DNA of 64,000 bases from assembly GCA_037349105.1 (NCBI GenBank), contig JAYJMM010000028.1, positions 3,224,001 through 3,288,000 on the forward strand, in the 5' to 3' direction. Below, one piece after another: positions 14,611-28,200 of this stretch. The translations under genes and the position numbers were made by a program. The stretch is from Limnomonas spitsbergensis (taxonomy: Eukaryota; Chlorophyta; Chlorophyceae; Chlamydomonadales). Under the pieces are notes generated by a model. The model did not search any database. It saw only the letters and a list, made by a program, of their open reading frames with translations, and had not been told where the DNA came from. Position 1 is the stretch's first letter, and each line of letters opens with the position of its first letter.

Positions 14611-15277
14611 GCATTTTAACAGGTACCTTGCATTTAAACAGGTACCTTGCATTTAAACAGGTACCTTGCATTTAAACAGGTACCTTGCATTTAAACAGGT
14701 ACCTTGCATTTTAACAGGTACCTTGCATTTAAACAGGTACCTTGCATTTAAACAGGTACCTTGCATTTAAACAGGTACCTTGCATTTAAACAGGTACCTT
14801 GCATTTTAACAGGTACCTTGCATTTAAACAGGTACCTTGCATTTTAAACAGGTACCTTGCATTTTAACAGGTACCTTGCATTTAAACAGGTACCTTGCAT
14901 TTAAACAGGTACCTTGCATTTAAACAGGTACCTTGCATTTTAACAGGTACCTTGCATTTAAACAGGTACCTTGCATTTAAACAGGTACCTTGCATTTAAA
15001 CAGGTACCTTGCATTTTAAACAGGTACCTTGCATTTAAACAGGTACCTTGCATTTAAACAGGTACCTTGCATTTTAACAGGTACCTTGCATTTAAACAGG
15101 TACCTTGCATTTAAACAGGTACCTTGCATTTAAACAGGTACCTTGCATTTAAACAGGTACCTTGCATTTTAACAGGTACCTTGCATTTAAACAGGTACCT
15201 TGCATTTTAACAGGTACCTTGCATTTTAACAGGTACCTTGCATTTTAACAGGTACCTTGCATTTAAACAGGTACCTT
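14611..15277 (+). repeat. 670-bp satellite module, copy 3
   Basis: Same variant order and length as the copy at 9,621, offset exactly 4,990 bp, with R units at 14,839 and 15,011. Confidence 0.85.
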
Positions 15278-17065
15278 GCATTTTAACAGGTACCTTGCAT
15301 TTAAACAGGTACCTTGCATTTTAACAGGTACCTTGCATTTTAACAGGTACCTTGCATTTTAACAGGTACCTTGCATTTAAACAGGTACCTTGCATTTTAA
15401 CAGGTACCTTGCATTTAAACAGGTACCTTGCATTTTAACAGGTACCTTGCATTTAAACAGGTACCTTGCATTTAAACAGGTACCTTGCATTTTAACAGGT
15501 ACCTTGCATCTAAACAGGTACCTTGCATTTAAACAGGTACCTTGCATTTTAAACAGGTACCTTGCATTTAAACAGGTACCTTGCATTTTAACAGGTACCT
15601 TGCATTTAAACAGGTACCTTGCATTTTAACAGGTACCTTGCATTTAAACAGGTACCTTGCATTTTAACAGGTACCTTGCATTTTAACAGGTACCTTGCAT
15701 TTTAACAGGTACCTTGCATTTTAACAGGTACCTTGCATTTAAACAGGTACCTTGCATTTAAACAGGTACCTTGCATTTAAACAGGTACCTTGCATTTTAA
15801 CAGGTACCTTGCATTTTAACAGGTACCTTGCATTTTAACAGGTACCTTGCATTTAAACAGGTACCTTGCATTTAAACAGGTACCTTGCATTTTAACAGGT
15901 ACCTTGCATTTTAACAGGTACCTTGCATTTAAACAGGTACCTTGCATTTAAACAGGTACCTTGCATTTAAACAGGTACCTTGCATTTAAACAGGTACCTT
16001 GCATTTAAACAGGTACCTTGCATTTAAACAGGTACCTTGCATTTAAACAGGTACCTTGCATTTAAACAGGTACCTTGCATTTAAACAGGTACCTTGCATT
16101 TTAACAGGTACCTTGCATTTTAACAGGTACCTTGCATTTTAACAGGTACCTTGCATTTAAACAGGTACCTTGCATTTAAACAGGTACCTTGCATTTAAAC
16201 AGGTACCTTGCATTTTAACAGGTACCTTGCATTTTAACAGGTACCTTGCATTTAAACAGGTACCTTGCATTTAAACAGGTACCTTGCATTTAAACAGGTA
16301 CCTTGCATTTTAACAGGTACCTTGCATTTTAACAGGTACCTTGCATTTTAACAGGTACCTTGCATTTAAACAGGTACCTTGCATTTAAACAGGTACCTTG
16401 CATTTAAACAGGTACCTTGCATTTTAACAGGTACCTTGCATTTTAACAGGTACCTTGCATTTAAACAGGTACCTTGCATTTAAACAGGTACCTTGCATTT
16501 AAACAGGTACCTTGCATTTAAACAGGTACCTTGCATTTAAACAGGTACCTTGCATTCTAAACAGGTACCTTGCATTTAAACAGGTACCTTGCATTTAAAC
16601 AGGTACCTTGCATTTAAACAGGTACCTTGCATTTAAACAGGTACCTTGCATTTTAACAGGTACCTTGCATTTTAACAGGTACCTTGCATTTTAACAGGTA
16701 CCTTGCATTTAAACAGGTACCTTGCATTTTAACAGGTACCTTGCATTTTAACAGGTACCTTGCATTTTAACAGGTACCTTGCATTTAAACAGGTACCTTG
16801 CATTTTAACAGGTACCTTGCATTTTAACAGGTACCTTGCATTTAAACAGGTACCTTGCATTTTAACAGGTACCTTGCATTTAAACAGGTACCTTGCATTT
16901 AAACAGGTACCTTGCATTTTAACAGGTACCTTGCATTTAAACAGGTACCTTGCATTTAAACAGGTACCTTGCATTTAAACAGGTACCTTGCATTTTAACA
17001 GGTACCTTGCATTTTAACAGGTACCTTGCATTTTAACAGGTACCTTGCATTTAAACAGGTACCTT

Positions 17066-17103
17066 GCAATGAAACAAGTGCCTTGCAGTTGAACAGGTAC
17101 CTT
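17066..17103 (+). repeat. Diverged satellite unit pair, isolated copy 4
   Basis: The same diverged pair, 9,576 bp beyond copy 3 and outside the regular 3.1-3.35-kb series. It is the last copy in the window and suggests the left domain once extended, or was copied, further right and was then rearranged. Confidence 0.92.
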
Positions 17104-18989
17104 GCATCTAAACAGGTACCTTGCATTTAAACAGGTACCTTGCATTTTAACAGGTACCTTGCATTTTAACAGGTACCTTGCATTTTAACAGGTACCTTGC
17201 ATTTTAACAGGTACCTTGCATTTAAACAGGTACCTTGCATTTAAACAGGTACCTTGCATTTAAACAGGTACCTTGCATTTTAACAGGTACCTTGCATTTA
17301 AACAGGTACCTTGCATTTAAACAGGTACCTTGCATTTAAACAGGTACCTTGCATTTTAACAGGTACCTTGCATCTAAACAGGTACCTTGCATTTAAACAG
17401 GTACCTTGCATTTTAACAGGTACCTTGCATTTTAACAGGTACCTTGCATTTAAACAGGTACCTTGCATTTAAACAGGTACCTTGCACTTTAACAGGTACC
17501 TTGCATTTTAAACAGGTACCTTGCATTTAAACAGGTACCTTGCATTTTAACAGGTACCTTGCATTTAAACAGGTACCTTGCATTTAAACAGGTACCTTGC
17601 ATTTAAACAGGTACCTTGCATTTAAACAGGTACCTTGCATTTTAACAGGTACCTTGCATTTTAACAGGTACCTTGCATTTTAACAGGTACCTTGCATTTT
17701 AAACAGGTACCTTGCATTTAAACAGGTACCTTGCATTTTAACAGGTACCTTGCATTTAAACAGGTACCTTGCATTTAAACAGGTACCTTGCATCTAAACA
17801 GGTACCTTGCATTTAAACAGGTACCTTGCATTTAAACAGGTACCTTGCATTTAAACAGGTACCTTGCATTTAACAGGTACCTTGCATTTAAACAGGTACC
17901 TTGCATCTTAAACAGGTACCTTGCATTTAAACAGGTACCTTGCATTTAAACAGGTACCTTGCATTTAAACAGGTACCTTGCATTTTAACAGGTACCTTGC
18001 ATTTAAACAGGTACCTTGCATTTTAACAGGTACCTTGCATTTAAACAGGTACCTTGCATTTAAACAGGTACCTTGCATTTTAACAGGTACCTTGCATTTT
18101 AACAGGTACCTTGCATTTAAACAGGTACCTTGCATTTTAACAGGTACCTTGCATTTAAACAGGTACCTTGCATTTAAACAGGTACCTTGCATTTAAACAG
18201 GTACCTTGCATTTAAACAGGTACCTTGCATTTAAACAGGTACCTTGCATTTAAACAGGTACCTTGCATTTTAACAGGTACCTTGCATTTTAACAGGTACC
18301 TTGCATCTAAACAGGTACCTTGCATTTAAACAGGTACCTTGCATTTAAACAGGTACCTTGCATTTTAACAGGTACCTTGCATCTAAACAGGTACCTTGCA
18401 TTTAACAGGTACCTTGCATTTTAAACAGGTACCTTGCATTTTAACAGGTACCTTGCATTTAAACAGGTACCTTGCATTTTAACAGGTACCTTGCATTTAA
18501 ACAGGTACCTTGCATTTAAACAGGTACCTTGCATTTAAACAGGTACCTTGCATTTTAACAGGTACCTTGCATTTTAACAGGTACCTTGCATTTAAACAGG
18601 TACCTTGCATTTTAACAGGTACCTTGCATTTAAACAGGTACCTTGCATTTTAAACAGGTACCTTGCATTTAAACAGGTACCTTGCATTTAAACAGGTACC
18701 TTGCATCTAAACAGGTACCTTGCATTTTAACAGGTACCTTGCATTCTAAACAGGTACCTTGCATTTTAACAGGTACCTTGCATTTAAACAGGTACCTTGC
18801 ATTTAAACAGGTACCTTGCATTTAAACAGGTACCTTGCATTTAAACAGGTACCTTGCATTTTAAACAGGTACCTTGCATTTAACAGGTACCTTGCATTTT
18901 AACAGGTACCTTGCATTTAAACAGGTACCTTGCATTTTAACAGGTACCTTGCATTTAAACAGGTACCTTGCATTTAAACAGGTACCTTG

Positions 18990-19210
18990 CATTTAAACAG
19001 GTACCCTTGCATTTAAACAGGTACCTTGCATTTAAACAGGTACCTTGCATTTAAAACAGGTACCTTGCATTTAAACAGGTACCTTGCATTTAAACAGGTA
19101 CCTTGCATTTAAACAGGTACCTTGCATTTAAACAGGTACCTTGCATTTAAACAGGTACCTTGCATTTAAACAGGTACCTTGCATTTAAACAGGTACCCTT
19201 GCATTTTAAC
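18990..19210 (+). repeat. Cluster of single-base indels in satellite units
   Basis: Within about 220 bp there are two GTACCCTT units (one extra C, near 19,003 and 19,194) and one TTTAAAACAGG unit (one extra A, near 19,047). Single-base insertions of this kind are almost absent elsewhere. They could be real, or homopolymer errors in long-read assembly. Confidence 0.8.
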
Positions 19211-22200
19211 AGGTACCTTGCATTTAACAGGTACCTTGCATTTTAACAGGTACCTTGCATTTAAACAGGTACCTTGCATTTAAACAGGTACCTTGCATTT
19301 AAACAGGTACCTTGCATTTAAACAGGTACCTTGCATTTAAACAGGTACCTTGCATTTAAACAGGTACCTTGCATTTAAACAGGTACCTTGCATTTAAACA
19401 GGTACCTTGCATTTAAACAGGTACCTTGCATTTAAACAGGTACCTTGCATTTAAACAGGTACCTTGCATTTAAACAGGTACCTTGCATTTAAACAGGTAC
19501 CTTGCATTTAAACAGGTACCTTGCATTTAAACAGGTACCTTGCATTTAAACAGGTACCTTGCATTTAAACAGGTACCTTGCATTTTAACAGGTACCTTGC
19601 ATTTAAACAGGTACCTTGCATTTTAACAGGTACCTTGCATTTAAACAGGTACCTTGCATTTAAACAGGTACCTTGCATTTAAACAGGTACCTTGCATTTA
19701 AACAGGTACCTTGCATTTAAACAGGTACCTTGCATTTAAACAGGTACCTTGCATTTAACAGGTACCTTGCATTTAAACAGGTACCTTGCATTTTAACAGG
19801 TACCTTGCATTTAAACAGGTACCTTGCATTTAAACAGGTACCTTGCATTTAAACAGGTACCTTGCATTTTAACAGGTACCTTGCATTTAAACAGGTACCT
19901 TGCATTTAAACAGGTACCTTGCATTTAAACAGGTACCTTGCATTTAAACAGGTACCTTGCATTTAAACAGGTACCTTGCATTTAAACAGGTACCTTGCAT
20001 TTAAACAGGTACCTTGCATTTAAACAGGTACCTTGCATTTAAACAGGTACCTTGCATTTAAACAGGTACCTTGCATTTAAACAGGTACCTTGCATTTTAA
20101 CAGGTACCTTGCATTTTAACAGGTACCTTGCATTTTAACAGGTACCTTGCATTTAAACAGGTACCTTGCATTTAAACAGGTACCTTGCATTTAAACAGGT
20201 ACCTTGCATTTAAACAGGTACCTTGCATTTAAACAGGTACCTTGCATTTAAACAGGTACCTTGCATTTAAACAGGTACCTTGCATTTAAACAGGTACCTT
20301 GCATTTAACAGGTACCTTGCATTTAAACAGGTACCTTGCATTTAAACAGGTACCTTGCATTTAAACAGGTACCTTGCATTTAAACAGGTACCTTGCATTT
20401 AAACAGGTACCTTGCATTTTAACAGGTACCTTGCATTTAAACAGGTACCTTGCATTTAAACAGGTACCTTGCATTTTAACAGGTACCTTGCATTTAAACA
20501 GGTACCTTGCATTTAAACAGGTACCTTGCATTTTAACAGGTACCTTGCATTTTAACAGGTACCTTGCATTTAAACAGGTACCTTGCATTTAAACAGGTAC
20601 CTTGCATTTTAACAGGTACCTTGCATTTAAACAGGTACCTTGCATTTTAACAGGTACCTTGCATTTAAACAGGTACCTTGCATTTTAACAGGTACCTTGC
20701 ATTTAAACAGGTACCTTGCATTTTAACAGGTACCTTGCATTTTAACAGGTACCTTGCATTTTAACAGGTACCTTGCATTTTAACAGGTACCTTGCATTTA
20801 AACAGGTACCTTGCATTTTAACAGGTACCTTGCATTTAAACAGGTACCTTGCATTTAAACAGGTACCTTGCATTTAAACAGGTACCTTGCATTTAAACAG
20901 GTACCTTGCATTTAAACAGGTACCTTGCATTTAAACAGGTACCTTGCATTTTAACAGGTACCTTGCATTTAAACAGGTACCTTGCATTTAAACAGGTACC
21001 TTGCATTTAACAGGTACCTTGCATTTTAACAGGTACCTTGCATTTTAACAGGTACCTTGCATTTAAACAGGTACCTTGCATTTAAACAGGTACCTTGCAT
21101 TTAAACAGGTACCTTGCATTTAAACAGGTACCTTGCATTTAACAGGTACCTTGCATTTAAACAGGTACCTTGCATTTAAACAGGTACCTTGCATTTAAAC
21201 AGGTACCTTGCATTTTAACAGGTACCTTGCATTTAAACAGGTACCTTGCATTTAAACAGGTACCTTGCATTTTAACAGGTACCTTGCATTTTAACAGGTA
21301 CCTTGCATTTAACAGGTACCTTGCATTTAAACAGGTACCTTGCATTTAAACAGGTACCTTGCATTTAAACAGGTACCTTGCATTTAAACAGGTACCTTGC
21401 ATTTAAACAGGTACCTTGCATTTAAACAGGTACCTTGCATTTAAACAGGTACCTTGCATTTAAACAGGTACCTTGCATTTTAACAGGTACCTTGCATTTA
21501 AACAGGTACCTTGCATTTTAACAGGTACCTTGCATTTAAACAGGTACCTTGCATTTAAACAGGTACCTTGCATTTAAACAGGTACCTTGCATTTAAACAG
21601 GTACCTTGCATTTTAAACAGGTACCTTGCATTTAAACAGGTACCTTGCATTTAAACAGGTACCTTGCATTTAAACAGGTACCTTGCATTTAAACAGGTAC
21701 CTTGCATTTTAAACAGGTACCTTGCATTTAACAGGTACCTTGCATTTTAAACAGGTACCTTGCATTTTAACAGGTACCTTGCATTTAAACAGGTACCTTG
21801 CATTTAAACAGGTACCTTGCATTTAAACAGGTACCTTGCATTTTAACAGGTACCTTGCATTTAAACAGGTACCTTGCATTTAAACAGGTACCTTGCATTT
21901 AAACAGGTACCTTGCATTTTAAACAGGTACCTTGCATTTAAACAGGTACCTTGCATTTAAACAGGTACCTTGCATTTTAACAGGTACCTTGCATTTAAAC
22001 AGGTACCTTGCATTTAAACAGGTACCTTGCATTTAAACAGGTACCTTGCATTTTAACAGGTACCTTGCATTTTAACAGGTACCTTGCATTTTAACAGGTA
22101 CCTTGCATTTAAACAGGTACCTTGCATTTAAACAGGTACCTTGCATTTAAACAGGTACCTTGCATTTAAACAGGTACCTTGCATTTTAAACAGGTACCTT

Positions 22201-25200
22201 GCATTTAAACAGGTACCTTGCATTTAAACAGGTACCTTGCATTTAAACAGGTACCTTGCATTTAAACAGGTACCTTGCATTTTAACAGGTACCTTGCATT
22301 TTAACAGGTACCTTGCATTTAAACAGGTACCTTGCATTTAAACAGGTACCTTGCATTTAAACAGGTACCTTGCATTTAAACAGGTACCTTGCATTTAAAC
22401 AGGTACCTTGCATTTTAACAGGTACCTTGCATTTAAACAGGTACCTTGCATTTTAACAGGTACCTTGCATTTTAACAGGTACCTTGCATTTTAACAGGTA
22501 CCTTGCATTTAAACAGGTACCTTGCATTTAAACAGGTACCTTGCATTTAAACAGGTACCTTGCATTTTAAACAGGTACCTTGCATTTAAACAGGTACCTT
22601 GCATTTAAACAGGTACCTTGCATTTAAACAGGTACCTTGCATTTTAACAGGTACCTTGCATTTAAACAGGTACCTTGCATTTAAACAGGTACCTTGCATT
22701 TTAACAGGTACCTTGCATTTTAACAGGTACCTTGCATTTTAACAGGTACCTTGCATTTAAACAGGTACCTTGCATTTAACAGGTACCTTGCATTTAAACA
22801 GGTACCTTGCATTTAAACAGGTACCTTGCATTTAAACAGGTACCTTGCATTTAACAGGTACCTTGCATTTAAACAGGTACCTTGCATTTAAACAGGTACC
22901 TTGCATTTAACAGGTACCTTGCATTTAAACAGGTACCTTGCATTTTAACAGGTACCTTGCATTTTAAACAGGTACCTTGCATTTAAACAGGTACCTTGCA
23001 TTTAAACAGGTACCTTGCATTTAAACAGGTACCTTGCATTTAAACAGGTACCTTGCATTTAAACAGGTACCTTGCATTTAAACAGGTACCTTGCATTTAA
23101 CAGGTACCTTGCATTTAAACAGGTACCTTGCATTTTAACAGGTACCTTGCATTTAAACAGGTACCTTGCATTTAAACAGGTACCTTGCATTTTAACAGGT
23201 ACCTTGCATTTTAACAGGTACCTTGCATTTAAACAGGTACCTTGCATTTTAACAGGTACCTTGCATTTAAACAGGTACCTTGCATTTAAACAGGTACCTT
23301 GCATTTAAACAGGTACCTTGCATTTAAACAGGTACCTTGCATTTTAACAGGTACCTTGCATTTAAACAGGTACCTTGCATTTTAACAGGTACCTTGCATT
23401 TTAACAGGTACCTTGCATTTAAACAGGTACCTTGCATTTAAACAGGTACCTTGCATTTAAACAGGTACCTTGCATTTAACAGGTACCTTGCATTTAAACA
23501 GGTACCTTGCATTTAAACAGGTACCTTGCATTTAAACAGGTACCTTGCATTTTAACAGGTACCTTGCATTTAAACAGGTACCTTGCATTTTAACAGGTAC
23601 CTTGCATTTAAACAGGTACCTTGCATTTAAACAGGTACCTTGCATTTAAACAGGTACCTTGCATTTTAACAGGTACCTTGCATTTTAAACAGGTACCTTG
23701 CATTTAAACAGGTACCTTGCATTTTAACAGGTACCTTGCATTTAAACAGGTACCTTGCATTTTAACAGGTACCTTGCATTTAAACAGGTACCTTGCATTT
23801 AAACAGGTACCTTGCATTTAAACAGGTACCTTGCATTTTAACAGGTACCTTGCATTTAAACAGGTACCTTGCATTTTAACAGGTACCTTGCATTTAAACA
23901 GGTACCTTGCATTTAAACAGGTACCTTGCATTTAAACAGGTACCTTGCATTTAAACAGGTACCTTGCATTTTAACAGGTACCTTGCATTTAAACAGGTAC
24001 CTTGCATTTTAACAGGTACCTTGCATTTAAACAGGTACCTTGCATTTTAACAGGTACCTTGCATTTAAACAGGTACCTTGCATTTTAACAGGTACCTTGC
24101 ATTTAAACAGGTACCTTGCATTTAAACAGGTACCTTGCATTTAAACAGGTACCTTGCATTTAAACAGGTACCTTGCATTTAAACAGGTACCTTGCATTTT
24201 AACAGGTACCTTGCATTTAAACAGGTACCTTGCATTTAAACAGGTACCTTGCATTTAAACAGGTACCTTGCATTTTAACAGGTACCTTGCATTTAACAGG
24301 TACCTTGCATTTTAACAGGTACCTTGCATTTAAACAGGTACCTTGCATTTAAACAGGTACCTTGCATTTAAACAGGTACCTTGCATTTAAACAGGTACCT
24401 TGCATTTTAACAGGTACCTTGCATTTTAACAGGTACCTTGCATTTTAACAGGTACCTTGCATTTAAACAGGTACCTTGCATTTAAACAGGTACCTTGCAT
24501 TTAAACAGGTACCTTGCATTTAAACAGGTACCTTGCATTTAAACAGGTACCTTGCATTTTAACAGGTACCTTGCATTTAAACAGGTACCTTGCATTTAAA
24601 CAGGTACCTTGCATTTTAACAGGTACCTTGCATTTAAACAGGTACCTTGCATTTAAACAGGTACCTTGCATTTTAACAGGTACCTTGCATTTTAACAGGT
24701 ACCTTGCATTTAAACAGGTACCTTGCATTTAAACAGGTACCTTGCATTTTAACAGGTACCTTGCATTTAAACAGGTACCTTGCATTTTAACAGGTACCTT
24801 GCATTTAAACAGGTACCTTGCATTTAAACAGGTACCTTGCATTTAAACAGGTACCTTGCATTTTAACAGGTACCTTGCATTTAAACAGGTACCTTGCATT
24901 TAAACAGGTACCTTGCATTTTAACAGGTACCTTGCATTTAAACAGGTACCTTGCATTTTAACAGGTACCTTGCATTTAAACAGGTACCTTGCATTTAAAC
25001 AGGTACCTTGCATTTAAACAGGTACCTTGCATTTAAACAGGTACCTTGCATTTAAACAGGTACCTTGCATTTAAACAGGTACCTTGCATTTTAACAGGTA
25101 CCTTGCATTTTAACAGGTACCTTGCATTTAAACAGGTACCTTGCATTTAAACAGGTACCTTGCATTTTAACAGGTACCTTGCATTTTAACAGGTACCTTG

Positions 25201-28200
25201 CATTTTAACAGGTACCTTGCATTTTAACAGGTACCTTGCATTTAAACAGGTACCTTGCATTTAAACAGGTACCTTGCATTTAAACAGGTACCTTGCATTT
25301 AAACAGGTACCTTGCATTTAAACAGGTACCTTGCATTTAAACAGGTACCTTGCATTTTAACAGGTACCTTGCATTTAAACAGGTACCTTGCATTTAAACA
25401 GGTACCTTGCATTTAAACAGGTACCTTGCATTTAAACAGGTACCTTGCATTTTAACAGGTACCTTGCATTTAAACAGGTACCTTGCATTTAAACAGGTAC
25501 CTTGCATTTAAACAGGTACCTTGCATTTAAACAGGTACCTTGCATTTAAACAGGTACCTTGCATTTAAACAGGTACCTTGCATTTAAACAGGTACCTTGC
25601 ATTTTAACAGGTACCTTGCATTTAAACAGGTACCTTGCATTTAAACAGGTACCTTGCATTTAAACAGGTACCTTGCATTTTAACAGGTACCTTGCATTTA
25701 AACAGGTACCTTGCATTTAAACAGGTACCTTGCATTTAAACAGGTACCTTGCATTTTAAACAGGTACCTTGCATTTAAACAGGTACCTTGCATTTAAACA
25801 GGTACCTTGCATTTTAACAGGTACCTTGCATTTAAACAGGTACCTTGCATTTAAACAGGTACCTTGCATTTAAACAGGTACCTTGCATTTAAACAGGTAC
25901 CTTGCATTTTAACAGGTACCTTGCATTTAAACAGGTACCTTGCATTTAAACAGGTACCTTGCATTTAAACAGGTACCTTGCATTTTAACAGGTACCTTGC
26001 ATTTAAACAGGTACCTTGCATTTTAACAGGTACCTTGCATTTAAACAGGTACCTTGCATTTTAACAGGTACCTTGCATTTAAACAGGTACCTTGCATTTT
26101 AACAGGTACCTTGCATTTTAACAGGTACCTTGCATTTAAACAGGTACCTTGCATTTAAACAGGTACCTTGCATTTAAACAGGTACCTTGCATTTAAACAG
26201 GTACCTTGCATTTTAACAGGTACCTTGCATTTAAACAGGTACCTTGCATTTTAACAGGTACCTTGCATTTAAACAGGTACCTTGCATTTTAACAGGTACC
26301 TTGCATTTTAACAGGTACCTTGCATTTAAACAGGTACCTTGCATTTAAACAGGTACCTTGCATTTAAACAGGTACCTTGCATTTAAACAGGTACCTTGCA
26401 TTTAAACAGGTACCTTGCATTTAAACAGGTACCTTGCATTTTAACAGGTACCTTGCATTTTAACAGGTACCTTGCATTTAAACAGGTACCTTGCATTTAA
26501 ACAGGTACCTTGCATTTAAACAGGTACCTTGCATTTAAACAGGTACCTTGCATTTTAACAGGTACCTTGCATTTAAACAGGTACCTTGCATTTAAACAGG
26601 TACCTTGCATTTAAACAGGTACCTTGCATTTAAACAGGTACCTTGCATTTAAACAGGTACCTTGCATTTAAACAGGTACCTTGCATTTAAACAGGTACCT
26701 TGCATTTAAACAGGTACCTTGCATTTAAACAGGTACCTTGCATTTTAACAGGTACCTTGCATTTAAACAGGTACCTTGCATTTAAACAGGTACCTTGCAT
26801 TTAAACAGGTACCTTGCATTTAAACAGGTACCTTGCATTTTAACAGGTACCTTGCATTTAAACAGGTACCTTGCATTTTAACAGGTACCTTGCATTTTAA
26901 CAGGTACCTTGCATTTAAACAGGTACCTTGCATTTAAACAGGTACCTTGCATTTAAACAGGTACCTTGCATTTAACAGGTACCTTGCATTTTAACAGGTA
27001 CCTTGCATTTAAACAGGTACCTTGCATTTAAACAGGTACCTTGCATTTAACAGGTACCTTGCATTTAAACAGGTACCTTGCATTTAAACAGGTACCTTGC
27101 ATTTAAACAGGTACCTTGCATTTAAACAGGTACCTTGCATTTAAACAGGTACCTTGCATTTTAAACAGGTACCTTGCATTTAAACAGGTACCTTGCATTT
27201 AAACAGGTACCTTGCATTTTAACAGGTACCTTGCATTTTAACAGGTACCTTGCATTTAAACAGGTACCTTGCATTTAAACAGGTACCTTGCATTTAAACA
27301 GGTACCTTGCATTTAAACAGGTACCTTGCATTTAAACAGGTACCTTGCATTTTAACAGGTACCTTGCATTTAAACAGGTACCTTGCATTTAAACAGGTAC
27401 CTTGCATTTAAACAGGTACCTTGCATTTAAACAGGTACCTTGCATTTAAACAGGTACCTTGCATTTTAACAGGTACCTTGCATTTTAACAGGTACCTTGC
27501 ATTTAAACAGGTACCTTGCATTTAAACAGGTACCTTGCATTTTAACAGGTACCTTGCATTTAAACAGGTACCTTGCATTTTAACAGGTACCTTGCATTTA
27601 AACAGGTACCTTGCATTTTAACAGGTACCTTGCATTTAAACAGGTACCTTGCATTTAACAGGTACCTTGCATTTTAACAGGTACCTTGCATTTAAACAGG
27701 TACCTTGCATTTAACAGGTACCTTGCATTTAAACAGGTACCTTGCATTTTAACAGGTACCTTGCATTTAAACAGGTACCTTGCATTTAAACAGGTACCTT
27801 GCATTTAAACAGGTACCTTGCATTTAAACAGGTACCTTGCATTTAAACAGGTACCTTGCATTTAAACAGGTACCTTGCATTTAAACAGGTACCTTGCATT
27901 TTAACAGGTACCTTGCATTTAAACAGGTACCTTGCATTTAAACAGGTACCTTGCATTTAACAGGTACCTTGCATTTTAACAGGTACCTTGCATTTAAACA
28001 GGTACCTTGCATTTTAACAGGTACCTTGCATTTAAACAGGTACCTTGCATTTAAACAGGTACCTTGCATTTAAACAGGTACCTTGCATTTAAACAGGTAC
28101 CTTGCATTTAAACAGGTACCTTGCATTTAAACAGGTACCTTGCATTTTAACAGGTACCTTGCATTTAAACAGGTACCTTGCATTTAAACAGGTACCTTGC

